Positions 1-5,327 of a DNA stretch of 6,401 nucleotides are shown in pieces. Under the pieces are notes generated by a model, which was given only the letters and a program-made list of their open reading frames with translations, did not search any database and was not told the origin of the DNA. This DNA comes from Bacteroidetes bacterium CG2_30_32_10 (GTDB lineage: Bacteria > Bacteroidota > Bacteroidia > Bacteroidales > CG2-30-32-10). Made by a program: the position numbers and the translations under genes. How positions within the stretch are numbered: the stretch's first letter is position 1; the number at the start of each line of letters is the position of its first letter. The DNA is taken from positions 1 to 6,401 of the forward strand of contig MNXO01000039.1 in the NCBI GenBank assembly GCA_001872995.1. Direction: 5' to 3'.

Positions 1-57
1 GTGATTTTGAAAGTTGATAATAAAAGCATGAAGGTTGAAAAACTGGTAATTCAATAA
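1..57 (+). CDS. 3' end of a T9SS-exported protein (partial)
   Basis: Reading frame 1 is open from the window edge to TAA at 55-57 and gives VILKVDNKSMKVEKLVIQ. This looks like the last strand pair of a T9SS type A sorting domain, whose usual end is a GxYxLKV strand, a short turn, and a basic/hydrophobic strand such as KKLVIQ. The body of the gene lies outside the window, so its function cannot be told. A hairpin terminator begins ten bases after the stop, which supports this being a true gene end. The next gene on the same strand also ends in a T9SS tail. Only 18 codons are visible, so the family assignment rests on tail style alone. Confidence 0.6.
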   Translation: MILKVDNKSMKVEKLVIQ

Positions 58-66
58 TTTATTAAA

Positions 67-102
67 AAAAGAACCTCAGCTTATTCTATCTGGGGTTCTT
101 TT
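67..102 (+). terminator. Intrinsic terminator after the clipped T9SS gene
   Basis: AAAAGAACCTCAG (67-79) pairs with CTGGGGTTCTTTT (90-102). This is a 13-bp stem with one G-T wobble and a 10-base loop. The right arm ends in T4 and continues AT-rich; the left arm is preceded by an A run. It sits ten bases after the stop at 57 and separates that gene from the one starting at 131. Confidence 0.8.
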
Positions 103-104
103 AA

Positions 105-112
105 TATATTTG
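105..112 (+). promoter_or_regulatory. Candidate Bacteroidota -7 box for the gene at 131
   Basis: TATATTTG matches the Bacteroidota -7 consensus TAnnTTTG exactly. Transcription would start near 118, giving an A-rich leader of about 13 bases before ATG 131 with no Shine-Dalgarno sequence, which is normal in this phylum. I see no good TTTG -33 box at the right distance; that region falls in the preceding terminator. The call therefore rests on one short motif and position. Confidence 0.35.
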
Positions 113-130
113 TAATAAAATAATTACAAA

Positions 131-1639
131 ATGAAAAAAATAACAACTCTTATATTATTGTTCATTATTAATTGTTCATTGTTCATTGTAAATGCACAAT
201 CTATATATTTTAATAAAAGGATAGATATTACCAATGGGGATTGGGACTTGAGTACTACACTGATAACATTTGGCAATGGGTATCTTGTGGGTGGAGATTG
301 CGGACCAGGCAGAAAAATGTTTTTAAGCAAACTAGACTCTGTTGGGAATATTGAATGGTCTAAAATATATACAGAAGTAGGATATAACTATTTTATTGGT
401 TCTTCAGGTTCTTTATTGCAAACCAAAGATAAATATTTTGCTATTTGCGGAAGTAGAGTGCCATACTTTAGTTTTGGTATATTATTAAAAGTTGATTCCT
501 TAGGAAATAAAAAATGGGAAAGAGAATATACTATATTATATAACAATATTCTTAATAGTGGCAACATTACCAAAGATAGCGGTTATATTTTAACAGGTTA
601 CGCTCGCATAGAAAGCTCCAAATATTATTATTTACTATTAAAAACTGATAGTTTGGGCAACCAGCAATGGTATAAAACTTATACCGATAATGACCCCAAT
701 CGCAATTATGCAGGCAAATGTGTAATAGAAACTTCTGATACAGGCTATTGTCTTGGCGGAGGTGGAGGGTATTGGTCTGTACCTGGCTCTGAGTATCGTA
801 GTATAGTAGAAATAATAAAAACCGATAGCTTGGGAAATCAGCAATGGAAGAAAACGTATGGGAATCCTATATATAATAATCATGGAGGTTTTATAACGCA
901 GAGTAAAGATACTTGTATTGTTGTCACGTATAGTTCAGCATACGAAGCAGGTGAATATGCAAACAGACAGGTTTTTATTTCTAAGATAGACATGGATGGA
1001 AATGAAAAATGGAATAAAAGAATTGGGTTATTCGTTTCGGGTAATTATTCATCATGGATACATACATTAGCAGACGGTAGTTTTGTAATAAGCGGGGGGC
1101 ATGAAATTAAAGATACACTGGGAAAATGGATAGGTTGGTTATTTAAATTAAATACTAATGGTGATAGTTTATGGTATAAAGAATATACAGTAATAAATGG
1201 ACCAAATGATGCAAACCAACTATGGCAAGTAACTCCAACACCAGATAAAGGCTTTGCAGGTGCTGGTTCTCTTTTCCCCAACTCAGCCGGAGGTACGCAA
1301 GATATTTGGGTGTTTAAAACTGATAGTTTGGGGTGTTTGGTGTATAATTGCACAGGGTTAGGGGTAACGGAGTTTAACCCAAATGCTGGAGCACAACTAT
1401 TGGTTTATCCTAATCCTTTTAAGGAGGCGTTTGCTATAAATTATAGTCTTCCGAAAGAGAGTAAAAAGGGGGTTTTTGAGTTGAGGGATGTGATGAGGAG
1501 ATTGGTGTATTCAACTGCGTTGAATAATAATGTGAGGCAGTTGCAGGTGGTGGCTACTTCTTTGAAGGCTGGTATATATTTTGGTAGTCTGGTTGTTGAT
1601 GATACAATCATAAAGACGGAGAAAATAGTAAAAGAATAA
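131..1639 (+). CDS. Secreted seven-repeat beta-propeller-like protein with T9SS type A sorting domain
   Basis: This 502-residue protein is predicted to be exported by Sec, then through the outer membrane by T9SS, and attached to the surface or released. Residues 1-22 are a signal peptide (MKK, hydrophobic core, cleavage near NA-QS). Seven copies of a KxDSLGNxxWxKxY motif start at K67, K120, K171, K230, K285, K339 and K396, spaced 51-59 residues. The last is degenerate (GCLVYNC). Seven units of about 55 residues suggest a seven-bladed beta-propeller. From L423 the protein has a classic T9SS type A domain opening with VYPNPF (425-430) and ending GIYFGSLVVD...KIVKE. ATG 131 is chosen because the signal peptide starts directly there. 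The last roughly 310 bases are much richer in G over C than the body, suggesting the tail has a separate history. No catalytic residues are recognised; binding or adhesion is only a guess. It lies 47 bp before the next T9SS gene and may be co-transcribed with it. Confidence 0.9.
   Translation: MKKITTLILLFIINCSLFIVNAQSIYFNKRIDITNGDWDLSTTLITFGNGYLVGGDCGPGRKMFLSKLDSVGNIEWSKIYTEVGYNYFIGSSGSLLQTKDKYFAICGSRVPYFSFGILLKVDSLGNKKWEREYTILYNNILNSGNITKDSGYILTGYARIESSKYYYLLLKTDSLGNQQWYKTYTDNDPNRNYAGKCVIETSDTGYCLGGGGGYWSVPGSEYRSIVEIIKTDSLGNQQWKKTYGNPIYNNHGGFITQSKDTCIVVTYSSAYEAGEYANRQVFISKIDMDGNEKWNKRIGLFVSGNYSSWIHTLADGSFVISGGHEIKDTLGKWIGWLFKLNTNGDSLWYKEYTVINGPNDANQLWQVTPTPDKGFAGAGSLFPNSAGGTQDIWVFKTDSLGCLVYNCTGLGVTEFNPNAGAQLLVYPNPFKEAFAINYSLPKESKKGVFELRDVMRRLVYSTALNNNVRQLQVVATSLKAGIYFGSLVVDDTIIKTEKIVKE
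158..192 (+). repeat. Heptanucleotide tandem repeat encoding the signal-peptide core
   Basis: Five heptamers lie in perfect register: TTGTTCA (158-164), TTATTAA (165-171), TTGTTCA (172-178), TTGTTCA (179-185), TTGTAAA (186-192). Three heptamers equal 21 bases or seven codons, so the protein also repeats with period seven: LFIINCS (residues 10-16), then LFIVNAQ (17-23). The repeat thus makes up most of the hydrophobic core and cleavage region of the signal peptide. Confidence 0.75.
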
Positions 1640-1686
1640 ACTTATAGCTTTTTTAATGCAAAAGGCTTAGAAAGTAAAACATAAAA

Positions 1687-4269
1687 ATGATTAAAATGAA
1701 AAAAATTTACTTTACAACTTGTTTAATACTTGTTTCGGTGGTTGCGTTTTCGCAATGGACTTTGTTAAAACCATTTTCAACTCTTAATTCATTGTACTCA
1801 TTAAAATTTACTGATGAGAATACAGCTTATGCGGTTGGAAGTGCTGGTACAATAATAAAAACCACAAATGCTGGTACTAACTGGTTTGCTCTTTCGAGTG
1901 GAACAACAAATAGTTTTAATTCGATTTTTTTTACAAATACAAATATTGGTTATGCAGTTGGTATTAATGGTATGATAAGAAAAACTATAGATGCAGGGAT
2001 TAACTGGGTTGCTCAAACAAGTGGTACTACACAAAATTTATCTTCAGTTTATTTTACTGATTTAAATACAGGTCATGTGATTGGTAATAGTGGTATAATC
2101 TTAAAAACAACAAATGGGGGGACAAATTGGTCATCACAAAACAGTAATACTTCTAATTATTTGGCATCAATCTGCTCAATAGATGAAAACACATCTTATA
2201 TTGTTGGAAATAGTGGTACAATTTTAAAAACAACCAACGGTGGGATAAATTGGTCAATAAAAACAAGTGGCACTGGTTATAATTTAATTTCTGTTTTTTT
2301 TATCAATGTCAATAATGGTTATGCAGTAGGTAGTAGTGGTACTATTCTAAAAACTACTAATGGTGGTACAAGTTGGATACCACAACAAAATAGCAATATA
2401 ACAAATATAAGATCAGTTTTTTCTATTGATTTAAATATAACATATATATGTGGTGATGCAGGTGCTATATTAAAAACTACTAATGGGGGAAATAGGTGGG
2501 TTATGCAAAATAGTGGAACGGGAAATGCTTTGTATTCTTGCTATTTTGTAAATACAAATAATGGGTATGTTGTTGGAAGTTTAGGTTCAATTCATAAAAC
2601 AACCAATGGAGGAAATAATTGGATTCAATTATCAAGTGGTGGTACGACAAACCGATTAAATTCAGTATATTTTATAGATTCAAATTTAGGGTTTGCTGCA
2701 GGTGGGACAGGGTTTAGTGGGTATACTGGGACAATTCTTAAAACCAGTAATGGAGGTTATACTTGGTCAACTCAAAATATTGGTAATACAAATGGGTTAT
2801 ATTCCATTTGTTTTTCTGATTCAATTAATGGTTGTGCAGCTGGTTATTATGGGAATATTAGAAAAACTTCAAATGGTGGCTTAACATGGGAAACCATTTC
2901 ATGTGGGACTTATAATGAATTAAATTCAATTTTTTTCACCAATCCTACTACAGGGTATATAGTTGGTGGTTCTAGTGGTAATTATGGATGGGAAATTTTC
3001 AAAACAATAAATAGTGGTTCAACATGGATAAAACAAGGTGGAGGATCATATCAATTATATTCTGTTTGCTTTCCAGATATAAATACAGGATATGCTGTTG
3101 GAGGCTATCTGTTTCCGCCAAATAATATATATATATGTCTTTTCATTAAAACAACAAATGGTGGTACAAACTGGGCTGTTCAATCTTGGTCATCTTATCC
3201 TTTAAATTCAATTAATTTTACTGATGAAAATAACGGTTGTGCAGTTGGGATGAATGGGACTATTATAAAAACAACTAATGGAGGGGCAAACTGGTCAGTA
3301 CCATCAAGTGGAACAAATAATACATTAAAATCAATTTACTTTTCTGATATTAATAATGGTTATATTGTTGGATTTGGTGGAATTATTCTAAAAACAACTA
3401 ATTGTGGAACAAATTGGGAAACTCAAATAAGTGGCACAACAAATGCATTATATTCTGTTTTTTTTACAGATGTTAACACAGGTTATGCAGTTGGGGATGG
3501 AGGTGAAATTTTAAAATACACCAATGGATTGTCTGGTCGACCTTCTATTCCTTTCGGGTCAATTAATTTGTGTATGAATCCACCAAACACCAGTTATACA
3601 ACAAACAGCGTTGAATTTGCCACATCGTACATATGGGAAATTAGTCCATCCAATGCAGGTTCTTTTGTAGGTAACGGATTAATTGGTACAGTAGATTGGA
3701 ATGAAACATTTTCAGGAACAGCATTGATAACAGTAAAAGGGCATAATAGTTTGGGCGATGGAGCGGTTTCGAAACCCTGTATTGTTATTGTAAATTCAAC
3801 ATCTACTCCTCCAACCCCAACAATTACTAAGATAAATATGGTTTTAACCTCAAGTTCTGCTATTGGTAACCAGTGGTATCTAAATAATAATATAATAGCT
3901 GGGGCAACAACACAAAATTATACATGCACAGTCAATGGAAGTTATACAGTTGTTGTTACTTTTGATGGATGCTCTTCTGCACCATCTTTACCTGTTGAGG
4001 TAAATGTTGGTATAGAAGAAATAAAGAACAAATATGGATTAACGATATATCCCAATCCTGCTGAAGACAAACTGACAATTAAAATTAATTCAATTGGTTT
4101 TTCTGACTTGGAATTGTCGATTTATAACATACAAGGTCAATTGGTTTTGCAACAAAACATAAAACAACAAAAAGCTAATATAGATATTTCTAAAATGTCA
4201 AAAGGAATATATATTTTAAAGTTAAATGGAAAAGATGGTTTTGTGATTAATAGGTTTGTAAAAGAATAA
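1687..4269 (+). CDS. Secreted YCF48/BNR-repeat double beta-propeller protein with PKD-like, Ig-like and T9SS type A domains
   Basis: This is an 860-residue predicted cell-surface or extracellular protein. ATG 1687 gives MIKMKKIYF; the second ATG at 1696 (M4) gives a more typical signal peptide and may be the true start. Cleavage is likely after AFS (residue 22). Residues 35-618 hold fourteen repeats with the Asp-box-like motif KTTNGGTNW. The K positions are 58, 99, 140, 181, 222, 263, 304, 352, 393, 439, 488, 528, 569 and 610; the last is degenerate and lacks the Trp. Most spacings are exactly 41 residues. Each unit also has a YAVG(x)nGTILKT strand pair, typical of YCF48/BNR propellers. Fourteen blades fit two seven-bladed propellers. 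Residues about 617-703 resemble a PKD-like domain (YIWEISP...FSGTALITVKG). Residues about 708-774 resemble an Ig-like domain (NQWYLNNNIIAGAT...). Residues 784-860 are a T9SS type A domain with IYPNPAEDKL and GIYILKLNG. No enzyme motif is visible. Despite the YCF48 likeness, a photosystem role is not implied; these repeats are common in T9SS cargo. Confidence 0.92.
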   Translation: MIKMKKIYFTTCLILVSVVAFSQWTLLKPFSTLNSLYSLKFTDENTAYAVGSAGTIIKTTNAGTNWFALSSGTTNSFNSIFFTNTNIGYAVGINGMIRKTIDAGINWVAQTSGTTQNLSSVYFTDLNTGHVIGNSGIILKTTNGGTNWSSQNSNTSNYLASICSIDENTSYIVGNSGTILKTTNGGINWSIKTSGTGYNLISVFFINVNNGYAVGSSGTILKTTNGGTSWIPQQNSNITNIRSVFSIDLNITYICGDAGAILKTTNGGNRWVMQNSGTGNALYSCYFVNTNNGYVVGSLGSIHKTTNGGNNWIQLSSGGTTNRLNSVYFIDSNLGFAAGGTGFSGYTGTILKTSNGGYTWSTQNIGNTNGLYSICFSDSINGCAAGYYGNIRKTSNGGLTWETISCGTYNELNSIFFTNPTTGYIVGGSSGNYGWEIFKTINSGSTWIKQGGGSYQLYSVCFPDINTGYAVGGYLFPPNNIYICLFIKTTNGGTNWAVQSWSSYPLNSINFTDENNGCAVGMNGTIIKTTNGGANWSVPSSGTNNTLKSIYFSDINNGYIVGFGGIILKTTNCGTNWETQISGTTNALYSVFFTDVNTGYAVGDGGEILKYTNGLSGRPSIPFGSINLCMNPPNTSYTTNSVEFATSYIWEISPSNAGSFVGNGLIGTVDWNETFSGTALITVKGHNSLGDGAVSKPCIVIVNSTSTPPTPTITKINMVLTSSSAIGNQWYLNNNIIAGATTQNYTCTVNGSYTVVVTFDGCSSAPSLPVEVNVGIEEIKNKYGLTIYPNPAEDKLTIKINSIGFSDLELSIYNIQGQLVLQQNIKQQKANIDISKMSKGIYILKLNGKDGFVINRFVKE
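1789..3540 (+). repeat. Fourteen in-frame repeats of about 123 bp (propeller blades)
   Basis: The DNA coding for residues 35-618 repeats with a basic period of 123 bp. The most conserved part encodes ATTCTAAAAACAACTAATGG-like sequence followed by a TGG codon. Blades 1-7 keep the 41-residue spacing exactly. Blades 8, 10 and 11 carry insertions of 5-8 residues (for example FSGYTG near 343-348 and YLFPPNNIYI near 474-483). Nucleotide drift between copies is substantial, so this is an old expansion rather than a recent tandem array. Confidence 0.85.
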
Positions 4270-4371
4270 AACTCACAAATAGACATTTCAAAATTGCAGC
4301 AAGGGATTTATTTTGCAAGTTTTGTGGTGGATGGAGTGGTGGTATGTAGTCAGAAAATAATAAAGGAATAA
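4270..4371 (+). pseudogene. Orphan T9SS type A C-terminal tail (gene remnant)
   Basis: Immediately after TAA 4267-4269, and in the same frame, 33 sense codons run to TAA 4369-4371. They encode a T9SS tail: QIDISKLQQGIYFASFVVD, then a turn and QKIIKE at the end. Aligned without gaps to the last 31 residues of the protein at 131-1639, I count 14 identities, including GIYF, S, VVD and KI-KE. Its first part (IDISK, GIY) also matches the tail of the gene just upstream. It has no start codon of its own at a sensible place and no leader. Base composition is strongly G over C, like the tail of the first gene and unlike the tail directly upstream. It is best read as the stump of a gene whose body was replaced or lost; translation only by stop readthrough is conceivable but unsupported. 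Confidence 0.75.
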
Positions 4372-4433
4372 TTTTATACTCTTTCTTTTTATTCGCGAAT
4401 TTATTTTTTTATTAAGGTGCTTATGAATGCTTC

Positions 4434-4498
4434 GCATTTGTCATTGCCACAAAAAACAAAAAAGGATAGAACGACAAATGCTTCTGCCCGCCCTATCC
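4434..4498. repeat. Interlocked inverted repeats
   Basis: GCATTTGTC (4434-4442) is the reverse complement of GACAAATGC (4473-4481), with 30 bases between. GGATAG (4464-4469) pairs with CTATCC (4493-4498). The two pairs interlock, so both cannot form as simple hairpins at once. AATGCTTC also occurs twice as a direct repeat (4426-4433 and 4477-4484). Read on the minus strand, the GGATAG/CTATCC stem is followed by a T-rich run, weakly terminator-like. Confidence 0.4.
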
Positions 4499-4535
4499 CA
4501 TTTTTGAAATTTATACGAATGAATTAGCTTACCTA

Positions 4536-4736
4536 ATACCGATTAGCATTCAATAAAAATCATTTCAAAAAAAAACAATTGAAATGATTTTGAATGTCTA
4601 TCAGCATTTACTGATCTATTTTTTCTAATTTGATTTTATATTTTAGAAAAAAGATTGGTATAATGCCGTAGCAATTTTAAAAACAATTTTACCAACGAAG
4701 TGCATTGAGGTTGTATCTTTGAATGGAAATCGGTAT
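4536..4736. repeat. Candidate mini-element bounded by 9-bp inverted repeats with three internal hairpins
   Basis: ATACCGATT (4536-4544) is the exact reverse complement of AATCGGTAT (4728-4736), framing 201 bases. Inside are three consecutive stems. The first is AAAATCATTTCAA/TTGAAATGATTTT (4556-4568 with 4579-4591), extended by CATTC/GAATG (4547-4551 with 4592-4596). The second is ATCAG/CTGAT (4600-4604 with 4611-4615). The third is TTTTTTCTAA/TTAGAAAAAA (4619-4628 with 4643-4652). No target-site duplication is visible outside the outer repeats. It could be a MITE-like or REP-like element, a structured RNA, or coincidence in AT-rich DNA. Confidence 0.35.
4556..4591 (+). terminator. Strong AT-rich hairpin, possible terminator for the T9SS genes
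   Basis: A perfect 13-bp stem (4556-4568 with 4579-4591) closes a 10-base A-rich loop. It is the first long perfect stem downstream of the + strand genes and the right arm ends in T4, but the stem is AT-rich and no longer T tract follows. A termination role is therefore possible, not shown. Confidence 0.3.
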
Positions 4737-4763
4737 TTGTTTGCCATTGAAATTTTAGCACAT

Positions 4764-4794
4764 AAAAAAAGGCTGTTTCAACTGAACAGCCTTT
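4764..4794 (-). terminator. Intrinsic terminator of the Cys-rich protein gene
   Basis: AAAGGCTGTT (4768-4777) and AACAGCCTTT (4785-4794) form a perfect 10-bp stem with a 7-base loop. Read on the minus strand, the GC-rich stem is followed by a run of seven T (the A run at 4764-4770). It lies about 26 bases past the stop of the gene at 4821-5231. The + strand side has only TTTCTTT, so it may act weakly in both directions. Confidence 0.9.
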
Positions 4795-4820
4795 CTTTGA
4801 TATACTTCTTTTAAAAGAAA

Positions 4821-5231
4821 TTACTTTGTTGGGGTTGTAGTAGTTTTACCGGATTTTTTGGTTTTTTTGCTATCTGTCTTTTTATTAGAGCAACAATTAG
4901 GATTAGAAGACTTATCGCCACCTTGGCAACATTTGGTATTGCTTATTTTGTCGCCATTGGTGCAACATTTTTTATCTGATGATTTGTTGCAACAACTGGT
5001 TGAATTGCCAGTTTTGTTACCTGTACAAGTTTTGCTACAAGTAGTTTTGCTTGAATCGCATTTTTTTACATCAGTAGCAGTTTTATTACAAGGCTGATTG
5101 CAGCATTTTTTGGTTGTTGGTGTAGTAGTTGTAGTTGTTGTAGTACTAGTTTTTGCTTGAGCAAAAGAAGTTACAACATTTCCTATACAAAATATGCTAA
5201 CTAAAGCAACTACTAAAAGTGTTTTTTTCAT
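4821..5231 (-). CDS. Small secreted Cys/Thr/Lys-rich protein of unknown function
   Basis: This 136-residue protein has a clear signal peptide: MKK, a hydrophobic stretch 4-22, and cleavage near SFA-QA (residues 22-26). The mature part is low in complexity: Thr-rich at the start (eight Thr in a row, 30-37), Cys/Lys/Asn/Ser-rich in the middle, and Lys/Thr-rich at the end. I count 14 Cys in the mature part, with five CC pairs at 43-44, 80-81, 89-90, 101-102 and 113-114. The last three pairs are spaced 12 residues, separated by a GDKxSN-type linker. There are no His, Trp or mature aromatic residues. Similar TTTTPT segments flank the Cys region on both sides. It could bind thiophilic metals like a metallothionein or form a disulfide-rich wall or matrix peptide; neither can be decided from sequence. 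No T9SS tail or lipobox is present, so a periplasmic location is likely. It has its own terminator and candidate promoter and lies 96 bp downstream of the UbiA-family gene. Confidence 0.8.
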   Translation of the reverse strand: MKKTLLVVALVSIFCIGNVVTSFAQAKTSTTTTTTTTPTTKKCCNQPCNKTATDVKKCDSSKTTCSKTCTGNKTGNSTSCCNKSSDKKCCTNGDKISNTKCCQGGDKSSNPNCCSNKKTDSKKTKKSGKTTTTPTK

Positions 5232-5262
5232 AATATTTAAATTTTAAGATTAATAATTGCAA

Positions 5263-5270
5263 CAAAACTA
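5263..5270 (-). promoter_or_regulatory. Candidate -7 box for the Cys-rich protein gene
   Basis: On the minus strand TAGTTTTG matches TAnnTTTG exactly. It would place the transcription start near 5257, giving an AT-rich leader of about 25 bases before the start codon at 5231. The -33 region has only TTTTC rather than TTTG. It suggests the gene is expressed separately from the UbiA-family gene upstream. Confidence 0.4.
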
Positions 5271-5327
5271 CTGCTATTTTTGAAGCATTAGAAAAGTTTT
5301 TTGTTAATGAAATGTTAAATCTTTAAA

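Larger units (their letters stand above)
4372..4820. other. Gene-poor, inverted-repeat-rich intergenic region
   Basis: These 449 bases lie between convergent gene sets: the + strand T9SS genes and the minus-strand Cys-rich gene. I see no convincing gene. The first 60 bases are T-rich and contain the palindrome ATTCGCGAAT (4391-4400). An inverted-repeat cluster follows (4434-4498), then a segment bounded by inverted repeats with three hairpins (4536-4736), then a strong terminator (4764-4794). A 34-codon minus-strand reading frame from ATG 4747-4745 to TAA 4645-4643 is treated under findings as a doubtful fossil. Confidence 0.6.

Noticed and set aside
131..202. Lipoprotein signal in the first T9SS protein (Cys at residue 15)
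   Set aside because: The residues before the Cys (IIN) do not fit a lipobox, and a better signal peptidase I site follows at NA-QS.
638..883. Minus-strand open frames inside the first T9SS gene (also 124-330, 388-573, 1045-1353)
   Set aside because: They lie opposite a well-supported secreted protein with signal peptide, repeats and sorting tail, and their translations are low-complexity reversals of the repeat codons.
1645..1652. TAGCTTTT as a promoter for the second T9SS gene
   Set aside because: One mismatch to TAnnTTTG and no -33 box; co-transcription over the 47-bp gap is just as likely.
2693..2884. + strand open frame in another phase and the minus frame 1801-2034 inside the second T9SS gene
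   Set aside because: Both are produced by the repetitive blade DNA; they have no leader and no recognisable domain.
1789..3540. Regular repeats considered as a CRISPR array
   Set aside because: The 123-bp period is in frame within one long coding sequence and encodes propeller blades; there are no short identical repeats with unique spacers.
4391..4400. Palindrome ATTCGCGAAT as an operator or terminator
   Set aside because: Short, no partner copy seen, and too little loop for a useful hairpin.
4645..4814. + strand frame reading KKDWYNAVAILKT... through the terminator
   Set aside because: It has no start codon in a useful place, begins after a stop, and runs through the terminator hairpin of the opposite gene.
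4858..5097. + strand 79-codon frame opposite the Cys-rich gene
   Set aside because: Its Leu/Val/Gln-rich translation is the complement of Lys/Thr/Cys codons. The minus-strand gene has a signal peptide, terminator and candidate promoter.
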